64,000 nucleotides of DNA from Roseateles depolymerans (GCF_003387155.1 NZ_QUMT01000001.1:1181858-1245857), one strand, 5' to 3'. Shown: positions 9,357 to 18,375, numbered from the stretch's first letter. Program-made: numbers and translations. The notes: a model not told the origin generated them from the letters alone.

Positions 9357-12300
9357 ATGACAGTTCTCCACCCCGGTGCCCGGCGCGCCCGCACGCCTGC
9401 GTCGCTCGCCATGTCGTCCTCCTGCCTCGGCGGCCTGTTCGCGCTGTCCCTGCTCAGCCAAGCCATGGCGCAGGCGCTGCCAGGCACGGCCACGGTGGTG
9501 TCCGGCCAAGCCGACATCACCCGCACCACGAATGCCGTCACCATCAAGCAGAACACCCAGAAGCTGATCACCAACTGGACCGACTTCAGCGTCGAGGCCG
9601 GCAAGACGGTGACCTTCGTGCAACCCTCTCAGAATGCGGTCGCGCTGAACCGCGTGACGGGCAAGGACGTGAGCACGATTGCCGGCACCCTGGCCTCCAA
9701 CGGTCGGGTGTTCCTCATCAACCCCAACGGCGTGCTGGTGACGTCCGGCGCCAATGTGTCGCTGGGCAGCCTGGTGGCGTCCACCCTGGACTTGAACGAC
9801 GACGATTTCCTCAGCGGCGCCTATCGGTTCACCGGCAAGTCCACCGGCAGCGTGATCAACAAGGGTCGCATCGTCACCAGTACGGAGGCCGGTGATGCCT
9901 ATATCGCGCTGATCGCCAACGAGGTGGGCAACGAAGGGTCGCTGCATGCGGGCCCCCATGGCACGGCCGCGCTGGCGGCGGGCAACGACGTCACGCTGCA
10001 ACTCGGCGGGCCGATCCAGCTGCGCGTGCAAGGGGATGCGGCCAAGGCGGTCATCAACAACAGCGGGTCGGTCATTGCGCCGTCGGGACAGGTGCTGTTG
10101 ACCGCCAGCGGCGACAGCAGCCTCAAGGCCGTGACCATCAATCAGTCCGGCATCCTCAATGCCAGCAGCGTGACGCAGGAACCCGGTGGGCGTGTGCGGC
10201 TGACGGCACCGCAAGGGGATATCGCCATCAGCGGCACCGTGGTGTCCGACGGGTCACTGGAGGGCGGGGAGCTGTCGATCGCCTCGGGCACGGTCACGCT
10301 GTCGGGCAAGCTCTCGGCCGCTGCCTCGTCCAGCGGCGAAGGCCGCGGCGGCACGGTGGGGGTGGACGCCGCGACCACGCTGAACATCAGCAAGGCGGCC
10401 TCCGTCCTGGCCACGGGTGCCACGGGCGGACGCATCGCGCTGCAAGCGCCCGATACGGTGCAGGTGGCTGGCGCGGTTAGTGCCGCCGGAACGGCACCTG
10501 GTCAGGGCGGGGAGGTCACCGCGTCGGCGGGCAAGAGCCTGGACGTGTCGGCGGGCAACTTCGTCCCGGCCAGCGGGCAGGGCGGTGCGCTGGTCTTCAC
10601 CGCTCCCACCATCACCTTGGACACGGTCGATGGCAGCAACAAGATCCGCGCCGCGCAGGTGTCCTCCTGGGTGGACAGCGGGCAGGATGTGGTCCTGCGC
10701 GGTACCAGCGATGTGGAGGTGAACACCGCGTTGACGGCGTCCAAGGGCAGCCGTGGGCTGTCCCTCATCGCCGGTCGTTCCGTGCTGATCAACGGTGCGG
10801 TGGACGTCGGCAAGGCTTCCTTGACCGTGGTGGCCAATGCCCAGGACTCTGACCTGAAGGCGGACCGCAAACAGGGCAGTGGTGCCCTCACCATGGGCAC
10901 GGGCTCGTCCCTGACCTCCAAGGCGGCGGTGAACCTGATCGTGGATGGAGACACCAGTGCCACCGACGCCGGCGGGATGACCCTCACCCGCGTTCAGGCA
11001 GGCGCGCTGGCGGTGGACTCGGCCGCGTTCTCCGGCACGATCAAGGCCAGCAACAAGGTGTATGACGGCACCGTCGCGGCGGTGATGACCACCCCGGTGG
11101 TCAACGGCCTGACCTTGTCGTCCAGCAACCTGACCCTGTCGAGCAGTGGCCAATTCGCCGACAAGGCCGCAGGGACGGGCAAGGCCGTGACCGGCAACCT
11201 GGCCCTGGCCGGCTTTGATACGGCGGATGCGAAGCGAAGCAGCACGCTGCAAAAGGCGGGTCGGGCCCTGACGGTCAACGCGGTGGCGGACATCACCCGC
11301 CGCACCTTGCAGGTGAGTCAGCTGAGCGCGTCCGACAAGATCTACGACGGCAGCACGCAGGCGACGGCGCGGATCGGGGCCGACGACCGGGTGGCGGGCG
11401 ACCAACTGACGCTGAGCTGGGCAGCAGCCTTCGACAACAAGAATGTCGGCACCGGCAAGCGCGTCACGATCAGCAACCTGGCGGTGGGCGGCGCGGACGC
11501 TGGCAATTACACGGTGAACGCGTCGGCGCTGACCACCCAGGCCGCGATTACACGCCGCGAACTGGTGCTCGCCGGCCTGACCGCCAGCGACAAGACCTAC
11601 GACGGCACGACGGCCGCGACCGTCAATTTCGCCCAGGACAACCGCATCGCCGGCGACACCCTCACCGTGGCGGCACAAGGCCAGTTCACCAGCAAGAACG
11701 TTGGCAGCGGCAAGCGCGTGCAAGTGCAGCCGCAGAGCGTGAGCCTGGGGGGCGCCGATGCCGGCAACTACTTCGTCGCGCTGGCCGAAGACGTCACCAG
11801 CGCCAGCATTGCGCAGCGGCGCCTGACCCTGTCCGGACTGGCCGCCGCCAACCGCGTCTTTGACGGCACGCTGCGCGCCGATGTGCGGTTCAGCGGCGAT
11901 GACCGGGTGGCGGGCGACCAACTGGACGTGGTGGCCAGCGGTCAGTTCGACAACGCGCACGCCGGCAACGGCAAGCGCGTGACGGTGACCCAACTGGCGC
12001 TGGCCGGCGCCGATGCCGACAACTACCGCATCGACCCTGCCGTGCGCGAGACCGTCGCGTCCATCACGCAGCGGGCCCTGACCGTCAGCCAGGTCACCGG
12101 GCAGACCAAGGTGTATGACGGCACCCGAACCGCCCAGGTGCTGTTCGGTACCGACAACCGGGTCGCGGGCGACGACCTGCACCTGAGCGCCACCGCCAGC
12201 TTTGACAACAAGCAGGCGGGCAGCGGCAAGCGCATCGATGTGCAGGGCATTGCTCTGTCCGGTGCCAATGCCGGGGACTACACCGTCACGGCCACCGGGC

Positions 12301-14558
12301 TGAGCACCACCGGCACGATCGAGCGCCGTGCCCTGTCCCTGAGCGGCTTGCGGGCGCAGGACAAGACCTACGATGGCCAGGCCACTGCGAACGTGAGTTT
12401 CAGCCGGGATGACCGCGTGGCCGGGGATCAGCTGGTGGTCACGGCCACCGGCGCCTTTGATGACAAGCGCGCGGGCAGCAATAAGACCGTCACCGCCCGT
12501 GCCGCCCTGAGCGGTGCGGATGCCGGCAACTATGTCGTGTCCCTGGCGGAGGACCGCACGCAAGCGAGCATCTTCCAGCGCCAGTTGACCCTCAGCGGCC
12601 TGATCGCTGCCGACCGGGTCTATGACGGCACTCAGCGGGCCACCGTCCGCTTCGCGGGCGACGACCGCGTGGCCGGCGATCAGCTGACCGTGCTCGCCAA
12701 TGGCCAGTTCGACAACGCCCACGCGGGCAGCAACAAGCGTGTCACGGTGACGCAGCTGGCGCTGGGAGGCGTGGACGCCGACAACTACCGCATCGAGCCT
12801 GCCGTGCGCGAGACCACCGCCAGCATCAGCCGACGGGCGCTGACGGTCAGCCAGGTGGTCGCCCAGAACAAGGTCTACGACGGCACCCGGGCGGCCCAGG
12901 TGGTGATCGGGGCGGACGACCGGGTGGCTGGCGACGACCTGACGCTCACTGCCACCGGCAGCTTTGACACCAAGCAGGCCGGCACCGGCAAGCGCGTGGA
13001 GGTGCAGGGCATTGCACTGTCCGGCGCCAATGCCGGCGACTACATCGTGAGGGCTTCGGGTCTCTCCACGACCGCTGACATCGCCCGCCGAGTGCTGTCC
13101 CTGAGCGATCTGCAGGCCCAGGACAAGACCTACGACGGCACCCGCGCGGCGCAGATCCGTTATGGCCGCAATGACCGCGTGGCCGGGGACGACGTTCAGG
13201 TGAGCGCGACCGGCCAGTTCGAGAGCAAGCAGGCCGGCAGCAACAAGCGCGTGACGGTGGACGGCGTGACGCTGTCCGGCGCGGATGCCGGCAACTACGT
13301 GGCCGACTTTGAAGGCCACAGCACCCGCGCCACCATCGACCCCCGTCTGCTGACGCTGAGCCAACTGTCGGCGAGCGACAAGGTCTATGACGGCACGCGC
13401 GACGCCCGTGCCGTGTTCGGGTCCGACGATCGTGTGGCGGGGGACGCTGTCACGGTGGCCACCACCGCCAGCTTCGATTCCCGAATGGCCGGCAGCGGCA
13501 AGACGGTGACCGTCACCGATGTGGCGCTCCACGGCGCTGACGCGGGCAACTACCGGGTGGACGCGGTCGGCGCGACCACCCAGGCCGCGATCCAGCAGCG
13601 CCTGCTGACGCTGACTCAGTTGGCCGCGCTGGACAAGGTCTATGACCAGACGGTGCAGGCGCAGGTGTCTGCGGGCGGCGATGACCGGGTGAGGGGAGAC
13701 CTGCTGACGGTGGCGCTGACCGGCGAATTCAATGACCGCCATGTCGGCCAGAACAAGACGGTAACGGTGACGGGCGTCCGGCTGAGCGGTGACGATGCGG
13801 TCAACTATCGGGTGACCGATCAGCCGCTGACCACCACGGCCTCCGTCACGCCGCGTCTGCTGAAGGTGGGCCTGACCGCGTCGGACAAGAACTATGACGG
13901 ACAACGCGATGCCTCCGTCACCTTCAAGGACGACCGGTTGAGCGGAGACGACCTGCAGCTGGTCGGTGGCGTCAGTCAGTTTGCGGATGCCAACGCAGGT
14001 CGCGACAAGACCGTGACGGCCTCGTACTGGCAACTGAGCGGCGCCGATGCAGGCAACTACCAGTTGGAGACCCCGAGCTGGCAGACGACGGCCAGCATCC
14101 AGCCGCGGGTGCTGCACGTCAGTGCGCCTGCATCGGTCGAGTTCAGCCAGTCGCTGCGTCCTCAAGCCATTGCCATCAGTCACGATGCATTGGCCGTGGA
14201 TCCGCTGCAGGTCGTGGCCGGGTCGCTGACCTGGGGACGGACCGATGAGCTGGCGCGGGCGGCCACGCTGTCCTCTCTGACGATCCAGGGGCCGGGCGCT
14301 GGCAACTACGTCCTGAGCGTTCCCACGCTCAGCCTGGCGGCGGTGGTGAACACGCCTTTGCCGCTCCCGGGGGCCAGCGGGCAATGGCTGTGCACGGGCG
14401 CCGCGCAGCCGGGCTGTGCATCCCAGAGCCTGGCCCAGCGGTCGTGGGCGACAGAGCCGGTGATGGCGCAGGCGTCGGTCGCGCCGACGCGGGCTGCCCT
14501 GGTGGTGCGTGAGGGCGGCATTCACGTGCCGGCGCAGCGGCTGGGCGGCGCGCATTAG
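9357..14558 (+). CDS. filamentous-haemagglutinin-type exoprotein (TpsA) with twelve YDG-type repeats
   Basis: The 1733-residue secreted protein starts with a signal peptide (about 1-38) and a TPS secretion domain (about 40-270) containing the hallmark NPNGVLVTSGA. A beta-helical stretch follows to about 560. Twelve YDG-type repeats of about 84-86 residues run from about 565 to 1585, each opening with K-x-YDG-T or a variant (for example KTYDGT, RVFDGT, KVYDQT) and containing DDRVAGD and GADAGNY. The C-terminal tail holds Cys1679 and Cys1687, the only cysteines I see outside the signal peptide. This matches a large surface adhesin exported by the upstream TpsB. No toxin domain is visible at the C-terminus. 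Repeat DNA copies are alike enough to recombine. Confidence 0.9.
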   Translation: MTVLHPGARRARTPASLAMSSSCLGGLFALSLLSQAMAQALPGTATVVSGQADITRTTNAVTIKQNTQKLITNWTDFSVEAGKTVTFVQPSQNAVALNRVTGKDVSTIAGTLASNGRVFLINPNGVLVTSGANVSLGSLVASTLDLNDDDFLSGAYRFTGKSTGSVINKGRIVTSTEAGDAYIALIANEVGNEGSLHAGPHGTAALAAGNDVTLQLGGPIQLRVQGDAAKAVINNSGSVIAPSGQVLLTASGDSSLKAVTINQSGILNASSVTQEPGGRVRLTAPQGDIAISGTVVSDGSLEGGELSIASGTVTLSGKLSAAASSSGEGRGGTVGVDAATTLNISKAASVLATGATGGRIALQAPDTVQVAGAVSAAGTAPGQGGEVTASAGKSLDVSAGNFVPASGQGGALVFTAPTITLDTVDGSNKIRAAQVSSWVDSGQDVVLRGTSDVEVNTALTASKGSRGLSLIAGRSVLINGAVDVGKASLTVVANAQDSDLKADRKQGSGALTMGTGSSLTSKAAVNLIVDGDTSATDAGGMTLTRVQAGALAVDSAAFSGTIKASNKVYDGTVAAVMTTPVVNGLTLSSSNLTLSSSGQFADKAAGTGKAVTGNLALAGFDTADAKRSSTLQKAGRALTVNAVADITRRTLQVSQLSASDKIYDGSTQATARIGADDRVAGDQLTLSWAAAFDNKNVGTGKRVTISNLAVGGADAGNYTVNASALTTQAAITRRELVLAGLTASDKTYDGTTAATVNFAQDNRIAGDTLTVAAQGQFTSKNVGSGKRVQVQPQSVSLGGADAGNYFVALAEDVTSASIAQRRLTLSGLAAANRVFDGTLRADVRFSGDDRVAGDQLDVVASGQFDNAHAGNGKRVTVTQLALAGADADNYRIDPAVRETVASITQRALTVSQVTGQTKVYDGTRTAQVLFGTDNRVAGDDLHLSATASFDNKQAGSGKRIDVQGIALSGANAGDYTVTATGLSTTGTIERRALSLSGLRAQDKTYDGQATANVSFSRDDRVAGDQLVVTATGAFDDKRAGSNKTVTARAALSGADAGNYVVSLAEDRTQASIFQRQLTLSGLIAADRVYDGTQRATVRFAGDDRVAGDQLTVLANGQFDNAHAGSNKRVTVTQLALGGVDADNYRIEPAVRETTASISRRALTVSQVVAQNKVYDGTRAAQVVIGADDRVAGDDLTLTATGSFDTKQAGTGKRVEVQGIALSGANAGDYIVRASGLSTTADIARRVLSLSDLQAQDKTYDGTRAAQIRYGRNDRVAGDDVQVSATGQFESKQAGSNKRVTVDGVTLSGADAGNYVADFEGHSTRATIDPRLLTLSQLSASDKVYDGTRDARAVFGSDDRVAGDAVTVATTASFDSRMAGSGKTVTVTDVALHGADAGNYRVDAVGATTQAAIQQRLLTLTQLAALDKVYDQTVQAQVSAGGDDRVRGDLLTVALTGEFNDRHVGQNKTVTVTGVRLSGDDAVNYRVTDQPLTTTASVTPRLLKVGLTASDKNYDGQRDASVTFKDDRLSGDDLQLVGGVSQFADANAGRDKTVTASYWQLSGADAGNYQLETPSWQTTASIQPRVLHVSAPASVEFSQSLRPQAIAISHDALAVDPLQVVAGSLTWGRTDELARAATLSSLTIQGPGAGNYVLSVPTLSLAAVVNTPLPLPGASGQWLCTGAAQPGCASQSLAQRSWATEPVMAQASVAPTRAALVVREGGIHVPAQRLGGAH
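11056..14100 (+). repeat. coding repeat array: twelve ~255-bp YDG-type repeat units in tpsA
   Basis: Repeat starts (the K-x-YDG codons) fall near 11056, 11337, 11592, 11850, 12108, 12363, 12615, 12870, 13126, 13380, 13635 and 13887, a spacing of mostly 252-258 bp. Units alternate in similarity: the unit at about 11850 resembles that at 12615, and that at 12108 resembles that at 12870. This suggests duplication of a block of three units. Confidence 0.8.
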
Positions 14559-14585
14559 GGCGCAATAGGGCGCAATAGGGCGCAG
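14556..14585. repeat. 10-bp tandem repeat carrying the tpsA stop codon
   Basis: The tpsA stop TAG at 14556 is repeated at 14566 and 14576 within a TAGGGCGCAA-type unit. With a 10-bp period the three TAG triplets lie in three different frames. Confidence 0.75.
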
Positions 14586-14592
14586 GCCGGCT

Positions 14593-14623
14593 ACCGCCGG
14601 CAGCGGATCTCGCTGCCGGCGGT
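14593..14623. terminator. 13-bp perfect stem downstream of tpsA
   Basis: ACCGCCGGCAGCG at 14593-14605 pairs perfectly with CGCTGCCGGCGGT at 14611-14623 across a GATCT loop. It lies 35 bp after the tpsA stop and before the convergent rlmN-like gene. There is no T tract; it is probably a transcription-end or mRNA-stabilising hairpin. Confidence 0.6.
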
Positions 14624-14747
14624 GATGCATTCAGCAACCGGCGCTGCTTGTGGGCACGACCTTCGCTGAGGGTTCCAGCGCTCGGCAGTGACGGCCCCTC
14701 GCTGTCGATGGCAGCGGTTTAAAAGCAATGGCCTCAGGGCACCAGCC

Positions 14748-15785
14748 TCAAGGCACCGGCTGGATCGTCACCGTGCGTCGTCTTGGCTGGGCCGCCCGTG
14801 CCCGCAACTGGCCGCAGCCGCCATCGACGTCCTGACCTGCTGAATCCCTCAGCTTGGTCAGGACGCCTCGCTGGTGCAGCCGGCGGGCGATGTCTCGTGC
14901 CTTGTCCCAATCGGGACGCTGGAAGGGCAGTTCCGGCACGCTGTTGTACGGAATCATGTTCAGCACCCCATACTTGCCTTTGAGCAGCGCCACGATGGCG
15001 TCCAGCTCGTCGTCACCATCATTGACGCCGTCCAGAAGCGTCCATTGGTACTGGATGGGGTAGCCCGTCTCCCGCGCATAGCGCTCACCGGCCTGCACGA
15101 TCTCCGCCGGGCTCAACCGCGGGGCGCGGGGCAGCAGTTCGCGGCGCAGCTCGTCCTTGGTGGTGTGCAGCGACAGCGCCAGGGCCGGTTTCACAGGGCC
15201 TCGCGCCAGGCGTTCGAAGACCCGCGGATCCCCCACCGTGGAGAACACCAGATTCTTGTGGCCAATGTTGCCCACGGTGCCCAGCAGCTCGATCGCTTCC
15301 ATCACTGCTTCCAGGTTGTGGGATGGCTCCCCCATGCCCATGAACACCACCTTCTTCACTGGGCGCTGCTGGCGGGCGAGGGCCACCTGGGCGACGATCT
15401 CGGCGCTGGAGACCTGCCGGATCAATCCGTCCCGGCCGGTCATGCAGAACTGACAGCCGACGGCGCAGCCGACCTGGCTGGAGACACACAGGCCGTCGCG
15501 CGGCAATAGCACGCTTTCAACGGTCTGGCCGTCCTGAAGCTTGACCAGCAGGCGTGCCGAGCCATCCGCGCCGGGATGCGATTCCATCAAGGTCGCCAGC
15601 CCCTCCAGCTCGGCCATCAAGGCGGGCAGGGCGTCGCGAACGGCTTGCGGCAGGAAGTGCTCCAGCTGACGCCGGCCCTGCGTCAGCGGCAGCGCCTGCA
15701 CCCAGTGGCGCAGCACCCGCTGGCGATGGGCGGGATTGGCGCCCAGGGCGGTCAGGCGTTGCTCGAGGTCGGCGATGGAGAACAC
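14748..15785 (-). CDS. RlmN/Cfr-family radical SAM RNA methyltransferase (probable second RlmN-like copy)
   Basis: The 345-residue protein has the radical SAM motif CAVGCQFC near residue 107 and the MGMGEPSHN loop near 150. It also has the second conserved cysteine region near the C-terminus (DSAGQDVDGGCGQL), which in RlmN/Cfr forms the methylated Cys used to methylate C2 or C8 of A2503 in 23S rRNA. It is somewhat short, and its neighbours are not the ndk-rlmN-pilF group in which the main RlmN of Burkholderiales normally sits. I therefore read it as a paralogue rather than the main rlmN; that part is inference. Upstream lies the long 14-bp repeat array. Confidence 0.75.
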   Translation of the reverse strand: MFSIADLEQRLTALGANPAHRQRVLRHWVQALPLTQGRRQLEHFLPQAVRDALPALMAELEGLATLMESHPGADGSARLLVKLQDGQTVESVLLPRDGLCVSSQVGCAVGCQFCMTGRDGLIRQVSSAEIVAQVALARQQRPVKKVVFMGMGEPSHNLEAVMEAIELLGTVGNIGHKNLVFSTVGDPRVFERLARGPVKPALALSLHTTKDELRRELLPRAPRLSPAEIVQAGERYARETGYPIQYQWTLLDGVNDGDDELDAIVALLKGKYGVLNMIPYNSVPELPFQRPDWDKARDIARRLHQRGVLTKLRDSAGQDVDGGCGQLRARAAQPRRRTVTIQPVP

Positions 15786-16048
15786 GGTGGCGCGGGTCCG
15801 AAGAAGATTGGGAAATGGAGAGCGGGGAGCAGCGGTCGAGGGGCGACGCGTCGAGCCTCGCGCACGGGGCGGGTTCCGCGCAACCGGCAGTCCTGAATTC
15901 TCCCTGAAATGGCACCGCAGGCGCCGGCCTTCTTGATCGACATGGTGCTTGTCGGGGCTGGCCGGGCAGGGCGCGGCAGGGCGGGCGAGGCCGCCTCATC
16001 GAGCGCCCACTGCTGCTGCCAACGTAGGAGGGCGCGAGTTCCGGCGGC

Positions 16049-16390
16049 GATTCGGCGTCGGGTCGATTCCCCAGCACCATTTGCCCAAGGCTGATGTCCC
16101 GGCGCCGATGGCCCAGCGCCGCTGCCTCAGCAGCGACGTCCCAACGCCGATATCCCAACGTCGATATCCCAACGCCGATATCCCTGAGCCGATATGCCTT
16201 AGCCGATATCCCAACCCCGATATCCCAGAGCCGATATGCCAGAGCCGATTCCCCGGTGCCGATGCCCCGGTGCCGATGCCTCGGTGCCGATCCTCCAGCG
16301 CCGCTGCCCAAGCAACGCTGTCCCAGTGCCGATATCCGGCGCCGATATCCAGCGCCGATTCCCCAGTGCCGATGACCCAGCTGCGCCGCA
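16049..16390. repeat. ~24-copy degenerate 14-bp tandem repeat array upstream of ispD
   Basis: The 642 bp between the rlmN-like gene and ispD are dominated by a 14-bp period with consensus close to GCCGATATCCCAAC. The GAT core, or a one-base variant of it, occurs at 16093, 16107, 16121, 16135, 16149, 16163, 16177, 16191, 16205, 16219, 16233, 16247, 16261, 16275, 16289, 16303, 16317 and 16331. Two 13-bp steps and a final 14-bp step follow, to about 16371. The central copies carry GATATC and the flanking ones are more diverged. The array ends about 40 bp before the ispD start. No gene is visible in 15786-16427. Confidence 0.85.
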
Positions 16391-16427
16391 CGGCCATCGC
16401 CCTGGAGCCGGGGCACAATTACGCCCC

Positions 16428-17267
16428 ATGAGCGACTTTCCGATAGGCGTGGTGCCTCGATGTTTTGCGCTGGTGCCCGCGGCAGGTGTCGGCAGCCGGT
16501 CCGGTGCGGATCGTCCCAAGCAGTATGTGCCGCTGGCCGGGCAGGCGATGATCGCCCACACGTTGACGGCCTTGGCGGCGGTGCCACGGATCGAAGCGAC
16601 CCTTGTGGTGCTGTCCCCGGAGGACGACCAGTTTGAGCAAGCCGCGCCTGGATTCACCGGACCCCGGTCCTGGGTGGCGCGCTGTGGGGGCGACACGCGG
16701 GCCGAGACGGTCGCGAACGGCCTGCAGGTGCTGCGCGAGCATGGCGTTGCGCCGCATGACTGGGTGTTGGTGCACGATGCCGCGCGCTGCCTGCTGCAGC
16801 CGGGCTGGGTGGATCGGCTGATCGACGCCTGCCAAGACGATGAAGTCGGCGGTTTGCTGGCGCTGCCCGTGGCAGATACGCTCAAGGACGCAACCGCCGC
16901 AACCGCCGCAACCGCCGCAACCGCCGCAACCGCCGCAACCGCCGCAACCGCCGCAACCGCTGCAACCGCTGCAACCGCTGCAACCGCTGCAACCGCTGCA
17001 ACCGCTGCAACCACCACCACCGGCCTCCCCAGGGTCGCCAGCACCGTTGATCGTCGGGGGAAGTGGGCCGCACAGACGCCGCAGATGTTCCGGCTCGGTT
17101 TGCTGGCGCCCGCGCTGGCCGCAGGCTTGGAGGGCGTGACGGACGAGGCCAGTGCGGTGGAAGCCATGGGGCATCAGCCGCTACTGGTGGAAGCATCGAT
17201 GGAGAATTTCAAGGTGACCTGGCCTGCCGACTTCGCTCTGGCCGAGCGATTGCTGCGCAGTCGCTGA
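16428..17267 (+). CDS. ispD: 2-C-methyl-D-erythritol 4-phosphate cytidylyltransferase with an inserted Thr-Ala-Ala repeat
   Basis: IspD joins CTP and MEP in the non-mevalonate isoprenoid pathway. The N-terminal nucleotide site VPAAGVGSRSG...RPKQYVPL, the VLVHDAARCLL motif and the C-terminal TVDR...WAAQTPQMF block are all present. The protein is 279 residues, about 45 longer than usual. The excess is a run of thirteen Ala-Thr-Ala units from 16890, inserted in the loop between PVADTLK and the TVDR block. This loop region varies in the family, so the enzyme may remain active. The ATG at 16428 starts just upstream of the conserved N-terminus; longer in-frame extension runs into the 14-bp array and is rejected. 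ispF follows after one intervening gene. Confidence 0.92.
   Translation: MSDFPIGVVPRCFALVPAAGVGSRSGADRPKQYVPLAGQAMIAHTLTALAAVPRIEATLVVLSPEDDQFEQAAPGFTGPRSWVARCGGDTRAETVANGLQVLREHGVAPHDWVLVHDAARCLLQPGWVDRLIDACQDDEVGGLLALPVADTLKDATAATAATAATAATAATAATAATAATAATAATAATAATAATTTTGLPRVASTVDRRGKWAAQTPQMFRLGLLAPALAAGLEGVTDEASAVEAMGHQPLLVEASMENFKVTWPADFALAERLLRSR
16890..17006 (+). repeat. 9-bp microsatellite inside ispD (13 copies)
   Basis: Seven consecutive GCAACCGCC units (16890-16952) are followed by six GCAACCGCT units (16953-17006), then GCA and four ACC codons. The two blocks are internally identical, which points to recent slippage or unequal exchange rather than old divergence. The period is a multiple of 3, so copy-number change keeps the frame. 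Confidence 0.93.
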
Positions 17268-17322
17268 GACGTCCATCAACCCTCTCGTCGCCAGTACGGC
17301 GAAGGGCCTCGCCCGCTCAGAG

Positions 17323-17470
17323 GCCCCGGCCGACGCCCAAGTTAGCGCCCAGGCCGAGGCCCAGGTTAGCGCCCGGGCCGACGCCCAAGCCAAGGCCCAG
17401 ACCGACGCCCAGGCCAAGGCTAAGGCCAAGGCCCAGACCGACGCCCACACCAACGCTCAACCAACGCTCA
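17323..17470. repeat. hexanucleotide-periodic GCC-NNN tract downstream of ispD
   Basis: The 267 bp between ispD and the next gene hold a tract in which GCC (or a close variant) recurs every 6 bp, for example GCCCAGGCCGAGGCCCAG. In one frame it would read as Ala-X dipeptides (AQAEAQVSARADAQAKAQ) but that frame has no visible start or ribosome-binding site. I treat it as non-coding low-complexity DNA. Confidence 0.6.
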
Positions 17471-17534
17471 AATCAACGTCCCAAGCAACCCCCTCGCGCC
17501 TCACACAGCGGGCCGTCTCTCACACGAGTTTTCT

Positions 17535-18341
17535 ATGACATTGATTCGTCTCTGCTGCCTCATGGTCATGACGGCGGCACTCATGGCGGGCTGCAACGCC
17601 CAGAAGGCGATTGAAGCGATGGCCCCGCAAGAAGAAGCGGCGCAGGGCCAGCAGGTGATCGCGCAATTGGCCGCCCGAGACTTTGCCTCGGTGCAGGCCC
17701 ATCTGGACCCGACACTGCAGACGCCGGCCACTGCCGCGCAACTCGTTGAAGTCGCCAACCACATTCCCGCCGGCACGCCCAAGCATGTCCAGCTGATTGG
17801 TTTCAACACGCTGCATCAGAAGACGGGTGTTCAGTATTCCTTCGCCTACGAATACGAGTACGACGACCAATGGATGGTGGCGCAGGTGATGTTCTATCGC
17901 AAAGCGGGCCAGTTGCTGATTGCAGGCGTCCACGTGAACCCGATGGCGCAGTCCGAACGTGCCGTCCATGCCTTTTCGCTGGCGGGCAAGGGGCCGCTGC
18001 ATCTCCTCATGCTGGGGCTAAGCGTGCTGGTGCCGCTGTTCATCCTCACCACGCTGGTGATCTGCTACCGCACGCCGGTGCCCAAGCGCAAAGCCCTGTG
18101 GTACCTGTTCATAGCCGTGGGCCTGGTGCAGTTCACGCTGAACTGGACCTCGGGCGCGATCAATGTCCAACTGCTCGCATTCCTGGTGCTCGGCGCGGGG
18201 TTCATGCAGGGGTCTGCCTACACCCCGCTGCTGCTGAGCGTGGCCTTGCCGGTGGGCGCGGTGGTGTTCCTGCTCAAGCGCCGGTCCTGGTTGGCGGCCC
18301 CAGCATCGGCAGCGGTGCAGGACGTTCCCGCCCAAGGCTGA
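17535..18341 (+). CDS. uncharacterised lipoprotein with a C-terminal four-helix membrane region
   Basis: The 268-residue protein starts with a lipoprotein signal (lipobox LMAGC at about 15-19). A soluble domain of about 130 residues follows ([12 protein letters not shown], then a [13 protein letters not shown] strand-like region that resembles NTF2-type small domains). Four hydrophobic segments at about 155-178, 187-205, 208-226 and 230-250 end the protein. A lipid-anchored periplasmic domain fused to a membrane bundle is uncommon. It lies between ispD and ispF but is not an isoprenoid enzyme that I recognise. The function is unknown. Confidence 0.75.
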   Translation: MTLIRLCCLMVMTAALMAGCNAQKAIEAMAPQEEAAQGQQVIAQLAARDFASVQAHLDPTLQTPATAAQLVEVANHIPAGTPKHVQLIGFNTLHQKTGVQYSFAYEYEYDDQWMVAQVMFYRKAGQLLIAGVHVNPMAQSERAVHAFSLAGKGPLHLLMLGLSVLVPLFILTTLVICYRTPVPKRKALWYLFIAVGLVQFTLNWTSGAINVQLLAFLVLGAGFMQGSAYTPLLLSVALPVGAVVFLLKRRSWLAAPASAAVQDVPAQG

Positions 18342-18375
18342 CAGAATCCACTTCAAGAACTTCTCCACCCCACTT

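Noticed and set aside
10254..14630. Very long minus-strand open frame (over 1400 codons) across tpsA
   Set aside because: It is the antisense of a GC-rich repetitive gene with clear domains on the plus strand; its composition (His, Arg, Gly, Ala) is a typical shadow pattern.
16049..16390. CRISPR array
   Set aside because: Units are contiguous 14-bp repeats without spacers, and no cas genes are present.
15949..16431. Open frames through the 14-bp array, reading as P/I/R/Y-rich peptides
   Set aside because: With a 14-bp period all frames stay open when the unit has no stop; no start signal or family.
17063..17614. Frame giving a Pro-Arg-rich protein over the end of ispD and the 6-bp tract
   Set aside because: It overlaps the conserved end of ispD in another frame and its composition follows from the hexamer repeat.
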